From CAXBES01 sp963974915 (GTDB lineage Bacteria > Bacteroidota > Bacteroidia > Flavobacteriales > Flavobacteriaceae): 64,000 bases of DNA. A program made the translations under genes and the position numbers. The notes beneath the pieces are model-generated. The model was not told the origin of the DNA. It was given only the letters and a program-made list of their open reading frames with translations, and did no database searches. The stretch covers positions 87,823-151,822 of the forward strand of contig CAXBES010000009.1 in assembly GCA_963974915.1 (NCBI GenBank). The letters are read 5' to 3'. Positions 35,693 to 44,361 of the stretch are shown here, in pieces (position 1 is the stretch's first letter; every line of letters begins with the position of its first letter).

Positions 35693-36574
35693 ATGACCAT
35701 ACTAGACGGGAAAAAGATTAGCAATGACATAAAAAATGAAATTGCTGCCGAAGTGCAAAAAATGAAAGATGCCGGTGAAAAAGTGCCTCATTTGGCTGCG
35801 GTTCTGGTAGGTGACGATGGTGCTAGTTTAACGTATGTAGGTAGTAAAGTTCGTTCTTGTGAGCGAGTAGGGTTCGAATCAACAATGGTGAGATTGCCTT
35901 ATACGACCAGTGAAGTGGAATTACTTCATAAAATAGAAGAGCTTAATAAAAATGACGATATCGATGGGTTTATTATCCAGTTGCCTTTACCTCCACAAAT
36001 AAATACTCAGAAAGTATTACTTGCGGTAGATCCTAGTAAAGATGTAGATGGATTTCATCCGGAAAATTTCGGAAAGATGGCTTTAGATATGAGTACCTTT
36101 ATTCCGGCAACTCCCTTCGGAATTCTAGAATTATTAGAACGTTATAAAGTTGATACTAAAGGGAAGCATACCGTGGTTATTGGTCGAAGTCATATTGTAG
36201 GCAGACCCATGAGTATTCTAATGAGTAGAAAAGGATGGCCCGGTAATAGTACTGTGACCCTTACACATAGTAACACTAAGAATATTACTCAAATAACTTC
36301 TCAGGCAGATATAATTATTTCGGCATTGGGAGTTCCTAATTTCTTAAAAGCGGAAATGGTTAAAGATGATGCGGTGGTGATTGATGTTGGTATTACCAGA
36401 GTGGCCGATGATAACCACCCTAAAGGTTATGTAATTACAGGTGATGTAGATTTCGAGAATGTGAGTAAAAAGGCATCATTTATTACGCCGGTTCCGGGGG
36501 GAGTAGGACCTATGACCATTGCCATGTTGTTGAAAAATACTCTACTTGCCCGAGAGCAACGTAAAGATAATTAG
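35693..36574 (+). CDS. folD: Methylene-THF dehydrogenase / methenyl-THF cyclohydrolase
   Basis: 293 residues. It interconverts methylene- and formyl-tetrahydrofolate with NADP. Catalytic lysine lies in YVGSKVRSCERVG near 54; DGFIIQLPLP, DVDGFHPENFG, the NADP-binding VIGRSHIVGRPM and the C-terminal PVPGGVGPMTIAML are all present. The stop overlaps the convergent DUF1232 gene (TTAG). Confidence 0.97.
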   Translation: MTILDGKKISNDIKNEIAAEVQKMKDAGEKVPHLAAVLVGDDGASLTYVGSKVRSCERVGFESTMVRLPYTTSEVELLHKIEELNKNDDIDGFIIQLPLPPQINTQKVLLAVDPSKDVDGFHPENFGKMALDMSTFIPATPFGILELLERYKVDTKGKHTVVIGRSHIVGRPMSILMSRKGWPGNSTVTLTHSNTKNITQITSQADIIISALGVPNFLKAEMVKDDAVVIDVGITRVADDNHPKGYVITGDVDFENVSKKASFITPVPGGVGPMTIAMLLKNTLLAREQRKDN

Positions 36575-36996
36575 ATTCCGTTACCTTGATCAACTTTCCA
36601 GTCGAGATATCTGTGTAGGTCACTCTCTATCCAGCCAATTCCAATCGATAACATAGCGACGTCATCCAGATAACCTATACCCGGAATAAAATCGGGGACT
36701 ATGTCTAACGGATTCAACACATAAAGCAATGCCATTACAATAGTTGCAATAGTAAACCATGGCACATTGTGATACGATCCTCTTCTAATGTCCTTTACCA
36801 TAGCCATCATGATCTTCCCAATTTCCAGGTATTTACTTAAAGAGTTCGAACTACTTAGCTTTTTTGTAATAGCCTCGTTGTTATCCATTAAAATTTCCAC
36901 GTCTCCATCGTCAACTTTAGAAATTTCACTCTCAAGATAGGTTTCGTCAACCAGATTCTTTGATTCCGATTCTTTTTTATTTTTTCTGAAAAGCAT
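36571..36996 (-). CDS. YkvA-like DUF1232 membrane protein
   Basis: 141 residues. The N-terminal 65 are charged and cytoplasmic. The DUF1232 core follows at about 75-125, with two hydrophobic segments and the signature YVLNPLDIVPDFIPGIGYLDD. Function unknown across the family. Confidence 0.88.
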   Translation of the reverse strand: MLFRKNKKESESKNLVDETYLESEISKVDDGDVEILMDNNEAITKKLSSSNSLSKYLEIGKIMMAMVKDIRRGSYHNVPWFTIATIVMALLYVLNPLDIVPDFIPGIGYLDDVAMLSIGIGWIESDLHRYLDWKVDQGNGI

Positions 36997-37098
36997 AGTT
37001 TTTGGTTATTATATAAAGGTAATACTATTGAATAACAGCTATATCTAAATATTTGTTATAAATAATTCAGAAACACATAAAATTATGTGAAAATTAAA

Positions 37099-38130
37099 TT
37101 ACATGCGATTTTCGTCTTCGCTAACCGAATTTCCGTACTCGGCTTTGTAGATCTTAATAAGAATGAGGAAGAGGCTTATTAGCAACGGACCAAAGATCAA
37201 CCCGATAAAACCAAAAAGTGGTACCCCTACTATAACTCCTATTAAAGTGATTAAGGGGTGCACATTGTCTAATTTTTTAAGCACATAGAGACGTATAAGA
37301 TTATCTGTAGAACCTACCACTATTATACCATAAATTAAAATACCCCAGGCCTGATAAGTATGTCCGGTTGACAGCGTTAGGATAAAAACCGGGATGATAC
37401 CTAAAAGTGTTCCCACAAAAGGAATCATCGACCCAATGGTTACGATCACAAACCAGAACATTGGGTCCTCTATGCCAAATATCAGAAAACCGATCAAAGC
37501 GACGATTCCTTGCGCTACAGCCACTAAAGGTATTCCGAGAGCGTTAGACCGTACCATGGATTGCACCTCTTTACCTATTGTTTTTAAGTTTTCCGAATTG
37601 ATAGGAATATACTCGTAGAGAGATTCTTTTAACTCATTTCTATTGGTAAGCATATAATATAGCATGAAGTACATTATACCTATTGCTATAAATATATTAA
37701 AGGTACTTCCCGCAAAAGTTTGAAGATTATCAGATAGCCACGAAGAAACTGCCGAAACATCTATTTGAGAATTTAGATCATACCCAACTTTTTCCTCCAC
37801 ATCTGCGAGTTGTTCCTTAAAAGCCGCTACCACTTTTTCAGAATTGTTCACCGCATTCCCAATTTTATTGGTGAGCATTAAAACAGTTCCGGAGACAGGT
37901 ATAAGAATACCAACGAACGAAGCTAACATTAGGACAGCAGCAGCAAGATCAACTTTCCAACCTTTCCGAAGTAATAAAGTCATCCATTTTCGCATCAAAA
38001 CATAGATGGTGATAGCTCCCAATACCCCGGATAAATACGGCAACATTTCTCTGAATATCAGCACGCCCATCAACAGAATTAAGAGGAGAACGAAAATCTG
38101 TCTAATTTTAGTTGGTGGTATTTTTTGCAT
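37099..38130 (-). CDS. AI-2E family transporter
   Basis: 343 residues with about seven to eight membrane segments. The family hallmark region near 200-300 (IGSMIPFVGTLLGIIPVFIL, then TDNLIRLYVLKKLDNVHPL) is present. Despite the name, members include Na/H antiporters and uncharacterised permeases, so the AI-2 role is not implied. It is the last gene of a four-gene operon, 8 bp after the VOC gene. Confidence 0.88.
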   Translation of the reverse strand: MQKIPPTKIRQIFVLLLILLMGVLIFREMLPYLSGVLGAITIYVLMRKWMTLLLRKGWKVDLAAAVLMLASFVGILIPVSGTVLMLTNKIGNAVNNSEKVVAAFKEQLADVEEKVGYDLNSQIDVSAVSSWLSDNLQTFAGSTFNIFIAIGIMYFMLYYMLTNRNELKESLYEYIPINSENLKTIGKEVQSMVRSNALGIPLVAVAQGIVALIGFLIFGIEDPMFWFVIVTIGSMIPFVGTLLGIIPVFILTLSTGHTYQAWGILIYGIIVVGSTDNLIRLYVLKKLDNVHPLITLIGVIVGVPLFGFIGLIFGPLLISLFLILIKIYKAEYGNSVSEDENRM

Positions 38131-38138
38131 TATTTATT

Positions 38139-38564
38139 TTACTTTGCGAATAATTGATCTAAATTTTTAAAAGCTTTGAACTCTAAAGCGTTTCCAGAAG
38201 GATCTTTAAAAAACATAGTTGCCTGCTCTCCGGTTTCACCTTCAAAACGTATATAGGGTTCAATAATAAAAGTAACGTTTTTTTCTTTCAGTGATTCTGA
38301 AAATATTGTGAATGTTTTCATATCAAGTACAACCCCGAAATGTGGAATAGGTACATTTTTTCCATCTACAGGATTTGTTCTATCCTCATTTGAACTTATC
38401 TGTTCTTTGTAATGGATTACCAATTGATGACCAAAAAGATCAAAATCTACCCAATGATCACTGCTTCTGCCTTCATTACACCCTAAAATATCTCGATAAA
38501 ATATCCTGCAGTCTTCTAAGTTATGGACTGGAATAGCCAAATGAAAAGGTCTAAGTTTATTCAT
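38139..38564 (-). CDS. VOC (glyoxalase/dioxygenase fold) protein
   Basis: 141 residues with two beta-alpha-beta-beta-beta units. Candidate metal ligands are H8 (FHLAIPV), H67 region (LVIHYKEQ) or H94 (PHFGVVLD), and E149-like acidic residue in GNALEFKAF at the end. It lies 1 bp after the methyltransferase stop, so it is translationally coupled. Possibly it modifies or binds the same small molecule as the methyltransferase; inference. Confidence 0.82.
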   Translation of the reverse strand: MNKLRPFHLAIPVHNLEDCRIFYRDILGCNEGRSSDHWVDFDLFGHQLVIHYKEQISSNEDRTNPVDGKNVPIPHFGVVLDMKTFTIFSESLKEKNVTFIIEPYIRFEGETGEQATMFFKDPSGNALEFKAFKNLDQLFAK

Positions 38565-38565
38565 G

Positions 38566-40203
38566 TCACAATTCTAATAAAACAGAGGGTCTCCCTCTTA
38601 GATAATTAATACTTACCGTTGCGAGCTCGTTATCCGGAAATTTTGAAAAATGCTGCTCCACGGTTTCTAACTCCAATTCGTTAATTACTCTCAAAAATAC
38701 ATCTAATTCAACTATATACTGATCAGAAAAGCCATGCGTTGCATCGTATGCAGTTGCAGCGGTTTTCCCGATGTTTTTTGCCACTATATACGGGTCAACC
38801 GTATGTAACTCAATTACTAGCAAACCAAACTTCCTGATATAAGGAACCCATTTTTGAAAATGTAACTTTAAGTTTTGCTCCACCTCGCTATTAGACAACC
38901 GTTTTCCTTGATGCGCAAATGCCCCCGTAGAAGTGCTAAGTCGGTTCGAATCTATTTTAGACGGTGAAACCCATGGTCGATTATGGTCCAGAAAGGTGCG
39001 TACGTTTAATAGATCACTCAATGTAATGTTGTAGTTTTCTTTAATATCGGTTTCCAGTTTTTCGGGATCACCAATATCTCCCCAAATTACCTTTGCCCAG
39101 ATGTCTGCCTTCACCAAATTGGCACGGGTTACTTTAAGAGCCGCTTTATTATAATCTACCCCAACAAGAAAAAGAGGATGTTCTTCCAACAATGGACCTC
39201 GCTTGGTTCGTTGTTCTATGACTTCGAACAAATGGATTAAAAATGCCCCGTTTCCACATCCCATATCTAAAATTCCTTTGGGTTGCTCGTTTATTGGCTT
39301 GTTAAACAGCGAAATGATTATTTCATCAATTTTTTTAAAATAAGCAGAATGTGCACCCCCACTTCCCCATACATTCATTTCTCTGTCAACATGTAACTCT
39401 GTAGCTTCGGGCAATGAACTCCTTAAAATATTCGGGTTTCCAAAAATAAGCTCATCTACTCTTCTAAAAGTGGGAATATATGAGACCGTTACCCCATAGG
39501 CTGCAGATCGTTTAGCGAAGAAGAAACCTTTATTTGTGAATTTATAATTACCGTTGTTTTTTGAAAACCACCCTAAAAAACTAAAGAAATCTAATATTTT
39601 GCTGAAACTTTCCGGGTCTTCATGAAATTCTTCGGGACTAAACGAGGCTTCCATAAAATATTTATGGAACATTCCGTCCATGCCTAAAAATACAGTAATT
39701 GGACCTACCAAAACCCCTTCAATATGTTTTTCGATCTGAGCCTGGATCCTTTTTTCCTTTTCTTCGGAAACATTAGGAGCGTATTCCCTGTTTTTGTATT
39801 TATTGAAAATTCTATTCAGAATAGAAAATTGGTCAATTTCAAAATGACGTGGATGAAACTCCTCCGAAACTTTCATAAAGTGAACGACATCTTTAAAACG
39901 ATCACAGTGTTTAAAAGCTATAGCACTGTTTTCATTATTGGATATTTCGACACTATTGGAAGCATTATTAACTGTGTAATTGAGCCACCCCTGAGAAGCT
40001 AACATTCGCAGTGCAACATTTAAATAGCCCTCATTTGCATTAAAATGCTTTGTGAGTTCTAACAGGTCAAAGCTCTCTTTCTGCAGTAAAAAATCAAGAA
40101 CGCCCTTTTCTTTTAGCGTAAATGCCACCGGAGCGACCGCTATCCCGTCAAGATGTCTAAAAAGTTCTTCCCGATATGCAGTTTTTTCTTGATTGGTTAG
40201 CAT
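38566..40203 (-). CDS. Large class I SAM-dependent methyltransferase with tandem winged-helix segments
   Basis: 545 residues, long for a simple methyltransferase. Two N-terminal segments resemble O-methyltransferase winged helices: residues about 10-90 (LKEKGVLDFLL ... NVALRMLASQGWLNY) and about 165-240 (DGMFHKYF ... ILDFFSFLGWFSK). The SAM domain begins near 310 (GILDMGCGNGAFLIH), with VGVDYNKAAL as the acidic loop. The layout recalls polyketide-associated methyltransferases of the AprA type; that is a resemblance, not an assignment. It is flanked by 1-bp gaps on both sides. Confidence 0.75.
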   Translation of the reverse strand: MLTNQEKTAYREELFRHLDGIAVAPVAFTLKEKGVLDFLLQKESFDLLELTKHFNANEGYLNVALRMLASQGWLNYTVNNASNSVEISNNENSAIAFKHCDRFKDVVHFMKVSEEFHPRHFEIDQFSILNRIFNKYKNREYAPNVSEEKEKRIQAQIEKHIEGVLVGPITVFLGMDGMFHKYFMEASFSPEEFHEDPESFSKILDFFSFLGWFSKNNGNYKFTNKGFFFAKRSAAYGVTVSYIPTFRRVDELIFGNPNILRSSLPEATELHVDREMNVWGSGGAHSAYFKKIDEIIISLFNKPINEQPKGILDMGCGNGAFLIHLFEVIEQRTKRGPLLEEHPLFLVGVDYNKAALKVTRANLVKADIWAKVIWGDIGDPEKLETDIKENYNITLSDLLNVRTFLDHNRPWVSPSKIDSNRLSTSTGAFAHQGKRLSNSEVEQNLKLHFQKWVPYIRKFGLLVIELHTVDPYIVAKNIGKTAATAYDATHGFSDQYIVELDVFLRVINELELETVEQHFSKFPDNELATVSINYLRGRPSVLLEL

Positions 40204-40204
40204 G

Positions 40205-41146
40205 CTATTTGATTCTATTCCAAATATCTAAATAAATTTTCCATTTGCCGTCAATTTTTTTCCACACTATTACATACTTACCCTTAAAGGGGTGTTCTTT
40301 TTTGTCTTTTGAAAGCGTTATTCCTTCATAATACCCGTAATCGTATGCGTGGTCGCCTATAATTTTTATTTCTGAAGGTGTCACTTTATGATTTAGCACA
40401 GTTACGCCTTCAGGGAGCGTCCAACGGACTTCAATAGCCTCTCTGCCCGAAATTATATCCGAAGCATTTGGAAAGATCTTCCCATCCTCAGTATAGAACT
40501 CTGAAACTGCTTTAGCATCGCCTCTCATATAAGCTTCCGAAAACGCAACGGTATTCTTTAGAATGATTTCTTTATCCAAACCACTCTGTCGCTTTTTACA
40601 ATCTATGGTCCAGGTTGGATAAACAACGGTTTCTTCTTTATTTACCCATTCTCCTATCCAGTTATAACCCGCTTCAGAAATATTCTTAAAAGTAAGTCGG
40701 AAGAACCCATCCACTCCATTCGGTGCTTTTTGATCTTTATACAAAACAATGCTGTCTCCTCTTTTCGTTCCCTCCCAGGCGGGCAATGTAGTAGTCGGGG
40801 TTTTATTCGAATACCAATGAACATACCACTTACTACTATCTGCAATAAACTGTCTAATACTCCCAGAATGGCTTCCATCTTCTTTTATTGTTTCATCCTG
40901 AACGGCCGTACCATTTAGAATATATCTAAAAGTCCAGGTCATTTTCTGCGGATCTGCCCATGACCCATCCGGATTTCTGGAAGTGGAAATACAATCACAG
41001 GTTCCAATCATAGGAGCGTATTCTGCAACCTCCTTAGGAGCTTCAGGGTTTAATAAGCCAAATGGATGTAGACTACTCGACTCGTAAGTTGAAATTTGTG
41101 CAATAGATAAGGATGATGTTAAGATTAGGACTATAAGAAGTTTCAT
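40205..41146 (-). CDS. Secreted protein: DUF1579-like plus NTF2/SnoaL-like domain
   Basis: 313 residues with a signal peptide ending near SLSIAQ (17). Residues about 35-185 form a beta-rich domain (WTFRYILNGTAVQDETIKE, WYVHWYSNKT) like DUF1579/lipocalin-like proteins. Residues about 195-313 are an NTF2-like DUF4440/SnoaL domain (AFSEAYMRGDAKAVSEFYTEDGKIFPNA split over this stretch, ending KWKIYLDIWN). It heads the operon with the methyltransferase 1 bp later. Confidence 0.75.
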   Translation of the reverse strand: MKLLIVLILTSSLSIAQISTYESSSLHPFGLLNPEAPKEVAEYAPMIGTCDCISTSRNPDGSWADPQKMTWTFRYILNGTAVQDETIKEDGSHSGSIRQFIADSSKWYVHWYSNKTPTTTLPAWEGTKRGDSIVLYKDQKAPNGVDGFFRLTFKNISEAGYNWIGEWVNKEETVVYPTWTIDCKKRQSGLDKEIILKNTVAFSEAYMRGDAKAVSEFYTEDGKIFPNASDIISGREAIEVRWTLPEGVTVLNHKVTPSEIKIIGDHAYDYGYYEGITLSKDKKEHPFKGKYVIVWKKIDGKWKIYLDIWNRIK

Positions 41147-41185
41147 ACTATTCTGATTTTAAGATTCGTTAACCACATTTATATA

Positions 41186-41211
41186 AAAACCCCACATTTT
41201 TGTGGGGTTTT
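41186..41211 (-). terminator. Terminator after the small membrane protein gene
   Basis: AACCCCACA (41188-41196) and TGTGGGGTT (41201-41209) form a 9-bp stem with a TTTT loop, flanked by A and T runs, so it can act on both strands. It separates the small gene at 41217 from the four-gene operon. Confidence 0.85.
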
Positions 41212-41216
41212 AAGTG

Positions 41217-41402
41217 TTATGTTTGATCGGTATCCTTTCTGTACTTTAGTAAACCAATGCCGGCGAAGAAGAAAACAACGCCCAATATTACCAACGGCCA
41301 GGGACTTATACCTATATTCATGCTTCCAAATACCCCAAGCACGCCAATTACCAATGAAATAGCTCCTCCAAGTGTAAGAATGAGCCCTAATATCTTAATC
41401 AT
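41217..41402 (-). CDS. Small two-helix membrane protein
   Basis: 61 residues. Two hydrophobic segments (about 3-26 and 33-53) flank a short SMNIGISPWP turn, and the tail is basic then polar (KYRKDTDQT). Unknown function. It is followed directly by a terminator and preceded by a 130-bp gap, so it is likely monocistronic. Confidence 0.65.
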   Translation of the reverse strand: MIKILGLILTLGGAISLVIGVLGVFGSMNIGISPWPLVILGVVFFFAGIGLLKYRKDTDQT

Positions 41403-41534
41403 AATGTATAATTTTGAATGGTTAATTCTTAAAATTAAGATTATTACCGCTATTTATCAGACTATTTAAGATTTATTTAATCATTGGTTTAGTCATAAAA
41501 ATACGTAGTTTACAAAGGCATAAATGATTGAAAT

Positions 41535-42659
41535 TTAGTGCTTAACTATTATTTTTTGAGTTGATTTCTTGCCGTCGGCGAAAGTTGCAACTATCATATA
41601 AATTCCTTCGGAAAAATAAGTTGCGTTCCAGTTTGTGGAATTCTTTAGTTGTAACGTTTTAACTAATTTACCAAGGGTGTCGTATATTTCTAATTGCGAC
41701 AATTCTGAACTTTCCGAAGTAATGATCGAAAAAATATTTCCTATTGAAGGGGTAACGATCGTAGTATTCTCATTTTGTTCTTCAATGTGTAAAACGGAAG
41801 GATCTATTGCTTCAATGAAGTTCGGGCTGGCCAAGACACCACCATTATCCCATCTACCCACTAACGTGCCATTTTCATCAAATTCTGATACCCGGTTAGC
41901 CCCTCTTTCAGAAATTAATAAATTTCCGTTTGGAAGATAAGTGTAACCTTCCGGCTGATTGAGACCTGTAATAAATTCGTTTAGGTAGTTTCCGTCACTG
42001 TCGTATCGCAAAACTTTACCCACAGTAAAATCCTGAACAAGCATATCGCCATTGCTATCCCACCAAATGTAGGTTGGATTTTCTAAAATGGTGGAATCTA
42101 TAAATGTTTCAATAAAGTTTCCGTCGGGATCGTACTTTCTTATATCGCCTTCATTTGTTGCAACTCCAAATACAGCCAGATAAAAGTTTCCTTCACCATC
42201 CCAAACATGACCCAGACCTGTGGGCGCAATAGGAGTATAGGGGCCTAAATAGTTACCATCTAGATCGTATCGAACCACTTTTGCCGTAGGTGCGGTTTGT
42301 CCCCATTGTGTGACATAGATTAAATTGTCCGGACCTAAAGACATTTTTGATGGTCTTCCTAAAGCGAAGGAGGGATCACTCCATTCTCCTAAAAATGCAC
42401 CTGTTTCAAGATCAAACTTTAAAATACGCTCATTAAAGGTACCCGTCACTAACAGATAACCATCAGGGTGTACAATAATATCCTGCGGACTACTTAGTCC
42501 ACCTGCGTCTTGTGCGATAAATTCTTCGATAAAAGTTCCGTCCTCTTGATAAGAGTTTACCGCATTTAAGGCTCTGTTACTCGCATAATAGCGAGTTTGA
42601 GAATAGCCGGTTACGGTAAAGATTAGCATACATACCAGTAAAATTGTAAGATTTTTCAT
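41535..42659 (-). CDS. T9SS-exported NHL-type beta-propeller protein
   Basis: 374 residues. The signal peptide ends TGYSQ (21). Six or so repeats of the type FIEEFI/YLGPYTP ... LVTGTFNERILKFD, IYVTQWGQ, LLISERGANRVSEFDENG form an NHL/SMP-30-like propeller (about 25-290). The last 75 residues are a type A T9SS sorting domain (LEIYDTLGKLVKTLQL, YFSEGIYMIVA, STQKIIVKH). It is therefore secreted or surface-anchored through type IX secretion. A long leader hairpin and four phased direct repeats lie upstream, suggesting control by the adjacent LytTR regulator. Confidence 0.88.
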   Translation of the reverse strand: MKNLTILLVCMLIFTVTGYSQTRYYASNRALNAVNSYQEDGTFIEEFIAQDAGGLSSPQDIIVHPDGYLLVTGTFNERILKFDLETGAFLGEWSDPSFALGRPSKMSLGPDNLIYVTQWGQTAPTAKVVRYDLDGNYLGPYTPIAPTGLGHVWDGEGNFYLAVFGVATNEGDIRKYDPDGNFIETFIDSTILENPTYIWWDSNGDMLVQDFTVGKVLRYDSDGNYLNEFITGLNQPEGYTYLPNGNLLISERGANRVSEFDENGTLVGRWDNGGVLASPNFIEAIDPSVLHIEEQNENTTIVTPSIGNIFSIITSESSELSQLEIYDTLGKLVKTLQLKNSTNWNATYFSEGIYMIVATFADGKKSTQKIIVKH

Positions 42660-42661
42660 AG

Positions 42662-42709
42662 TTCTTATTTTTTGATTGAATTGTTTACATCAAAACAACT
42701 CAATAAGAA
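42662..42709 (-). promoter_or_regulatory. Long leader hairpin before the propeller gene
   Basis: TTGAATTGTTT (42676-42686) pairs with AAACAACTCAA (42693-42703) with one G/T mismatch and a 6-nt loop. TTCTTA and TAAGAA extend the base after a bulge. It ends 2 nt from the start codon at 42659. Confidence 0.45.
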
Positions 42710-42721
42710 TATGAATTCGAA

Positions 42722-42832
42722 GGATTATGCAGAGAGTGCTAAGAACTTTGCAGTAAATAGATAAAAAGGGAGGTTTAAAGTTGGAAAACTAGAAGGATTT
42801 TGCAGTGAATACCCTCTTTTTAGCAGTAAAAG
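42722..42832 (-). promoter_or_regulatory. Four phased direct repeats, candidate LytTR operator
   Basis: Plus-strand cores TGCAGA (42728), TGCAGT (42749), TGCAGT (42801) and AGCAGT (42822) occur in one orientation, each preceded by T-rich and followed by A-rich bases (TTTGCAGTAAA). Spacings are 21, 52 and 21 bp, all near whole helical turns. LytTR regulators bind pairs of 9-bp direct repeats about 21 bp apart. The sites lie between the lytTR gene stop and the propeller gene start. Confidence 0.6.
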
Positions 42833-42851
42833 AATTAGAAATGTAGAAAAC

Positions 42852-43715
42852 TTAAGAAATAAACTCCCTAATTGCACTTAAATTACTTTTAGATACTCTA
42901 ATCTTATCATTAGTCGTTAAAACCAGAGTTGGATTATCCCCTAAAGTTAACTCTTTGGTCATTCGCATATTTACGATTGCCTTTCTATGAACACGCAAGA
43001 ATGGATCTTGTAATTTTCTCTCAAGGTCTTTAAGGGTACTTCGCATTGTGTAAGACTTCCCGCTTAACAGATGTAGTTTCGCACAGTAATCATCGGCCTG
43101 GATCCAAACTATTTCTTCTACCGAAATAATTTTTCGGGTATTGCCAATCTTAATATTAAGAATCGTTGTTTTATCATTTATTTCAGATTTCAACTCATTG
43201 TAAAGTTTCAAATTTATTTCCTTTAATTCTGAAAGCTTCTGAACTTCTACCTGTAGATCGCGGTTGATGAAATAAAAATATAATATAATACTTATTGAAA
43301 TGTAGCCTAAAGTATATATAGGTGATTTCTGAAACGTAAAAAACGGAATATACTCTCTGGTTAATACAGACCACGAAAACCAATCGGTCGATTTGTAATG
43401 CTGACTTATAGAAACAATTAGCACATTAATAAAGACAAGTGCCAAAATAAAAAGTGCCAATTTCACGAAATTGATTAAAACAAATTCGCTCTTATTGGCT
43501 CTTTTTTTAATGTAAAATATAAGGGGTACAGACAACAAAACCCAGACTAACCATTTGTACGATTGGCTTTTAAGGATATCAAAAAAAGTGATATCATCAT
43601 TAATTTCGTATCGTTGAATGTAATACAGTTGCTGAAAAGTTTCAAAAGTAATTGCAACTATCAGCAAAATAATTATGATAGTAATACTCCTCTTGATGTT
43701 TAGACTGTGATCCAA
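42852..43715 (-). CDS. Membrane-anchored LytTR-family DNA-binding regulator
   Basis: 287 residues. Four membrane segments (about 10-32, 48-66, 78-100, 125-145) are followed by a coiled coil (QKLSELKEINLKLYNELKSE) and a C-terminal LytTR domain (about 185-285), with SVEEIVWIQADDYCAKLHLL and RVHRKAIVNM. It is a one-component type without a receiver domain. A perfect TAAATTTG lies just upstream at 43726-43733, so the mRNA would be almost leaderless. It probably controls the neighbouring secreted propeller gene. Confidence 0.9.
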   Translation of the reverse strand: MDHSLNIKRSITIIIILLIVAITFETFQQLYYIQRYEINDDITFFDILKSQSYKWLVWVLLSVPLIFYIKKRANKSEFVLINFVKLALFILALVFINVLIVSISQHYKSTDWFSWSVLTREYIPFFTFQKSPIYTLGYISISIILYFYFINRDLQVEVQKLSELKEINLKLYNELKSEINDKTTILNIKIGNTRKIISVEEIVWIQADDYCAKLHLLSGKSYTMRSTLKDLERKLQDPFLRVHRKAIVNMRMTKELTLGDNPTLVLTTNDKIRVSKSNLSAIREFIS

Positions 43716-43725
43716 TATAGTATTA

Positions 43726-43733
43726 CAAATTTA
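43726..43733 (-). promoter_or_regulatory. Predicted -7 element of the lytTR gene
   Basis: The minus strand reads TAAATTTG, a full match to TAnnTTTG. It ends 10 nt before the start codon, giving a leader of only about 4-7 nt. It fits in the 26-bp gap after the lipoprotein gene, so lytTR can be transcribed on its own. Confidence 0.5.
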
Positions 43734-43741
43734 GTATGTTC

Positions 43742-44314
43742 TTATAGTTCTTCACTTTCATCGTCCCACCCAATCATAAAATACTTGAATTTTGCATCGT
43801 CAGGAATCTGTGAAGCTTCAATTTCGAGACTCGGATTGTAACGTAAATTTTCTGAGAGTTGTTTTTTGTCAATAGTAAGAAACACATCACTGTTTTCAAG
43901 GAACACTACCACTGCATTAATCGTAGTTTCTACATCGGCTATCGTGTAAGTATCCTTAACATCTTTAAATGTACTCGATTTGGTAAGTCCTTTTTCTGTT
44001 TTGTAACGGTCGTCAAACACCTGAATATTCGAAACAGTAGAATTCGGGTCGTTTTCATCATTTGGGGAGAGTAATAGTAGTTTTGCACCGCCTTTCTCAT
44101 AGATCTCCACCTCACCTTGAGTACCTAAAGCATCTTTTATCGGGTTTAATTTGACAATAGAGTCATTAGCAAATAACGAATCTATTTGTTTCATTCTAAT
44201 TTCCTTGGTAAGTTCACCAATACTTCCATCCTTTATTAAAAAAGGATCGTTTTCTTTTCCGCATTGAACGAATAAAATTGAAGTTAATGCTACAATAAAT
44301 AGGGTCTTTTTCAT
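43742..44314 (-). CDS. Lipoprotein of unknown function
   Basis: 190 residues. The signal peptide MKKTLFIVALTSILFVQC ends in a lipobox FVQC at 15-18. The mature part is acidic and ends WDDESEEL. A segment near 75-110 (LLLLSPNDENDPNSTVSNIQ) and 120-150 (YTIADVETTINAVVVFLE) resemble a two-lobed alpha/beta fold. No family recognised. It precedes lytTR by 26 bp on the same strand. Confidence 0.65.
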   Translation of the reverse strand: MKKTLFIVALTSILFVQCGKENDPFLIKDGSIGELTKEIRMKQIDSLFANDSIVKLNPIKDALGTQGEVEIYEKGGAKLLLLSPNDENDPNSTVSNIQVFDDRYKTEKGLTKSSTFKDVKDTYTIADVETTINAVVVFLENSDVFLTIDKKQLSENLRYNPSLEIEASQIPDDAKFKYFMIGWDDESEEL

Positions 44315-44361
44315 AATTTACCCGTGATCACGGGATACTTTTTAATTTAACTTAATTGTTT

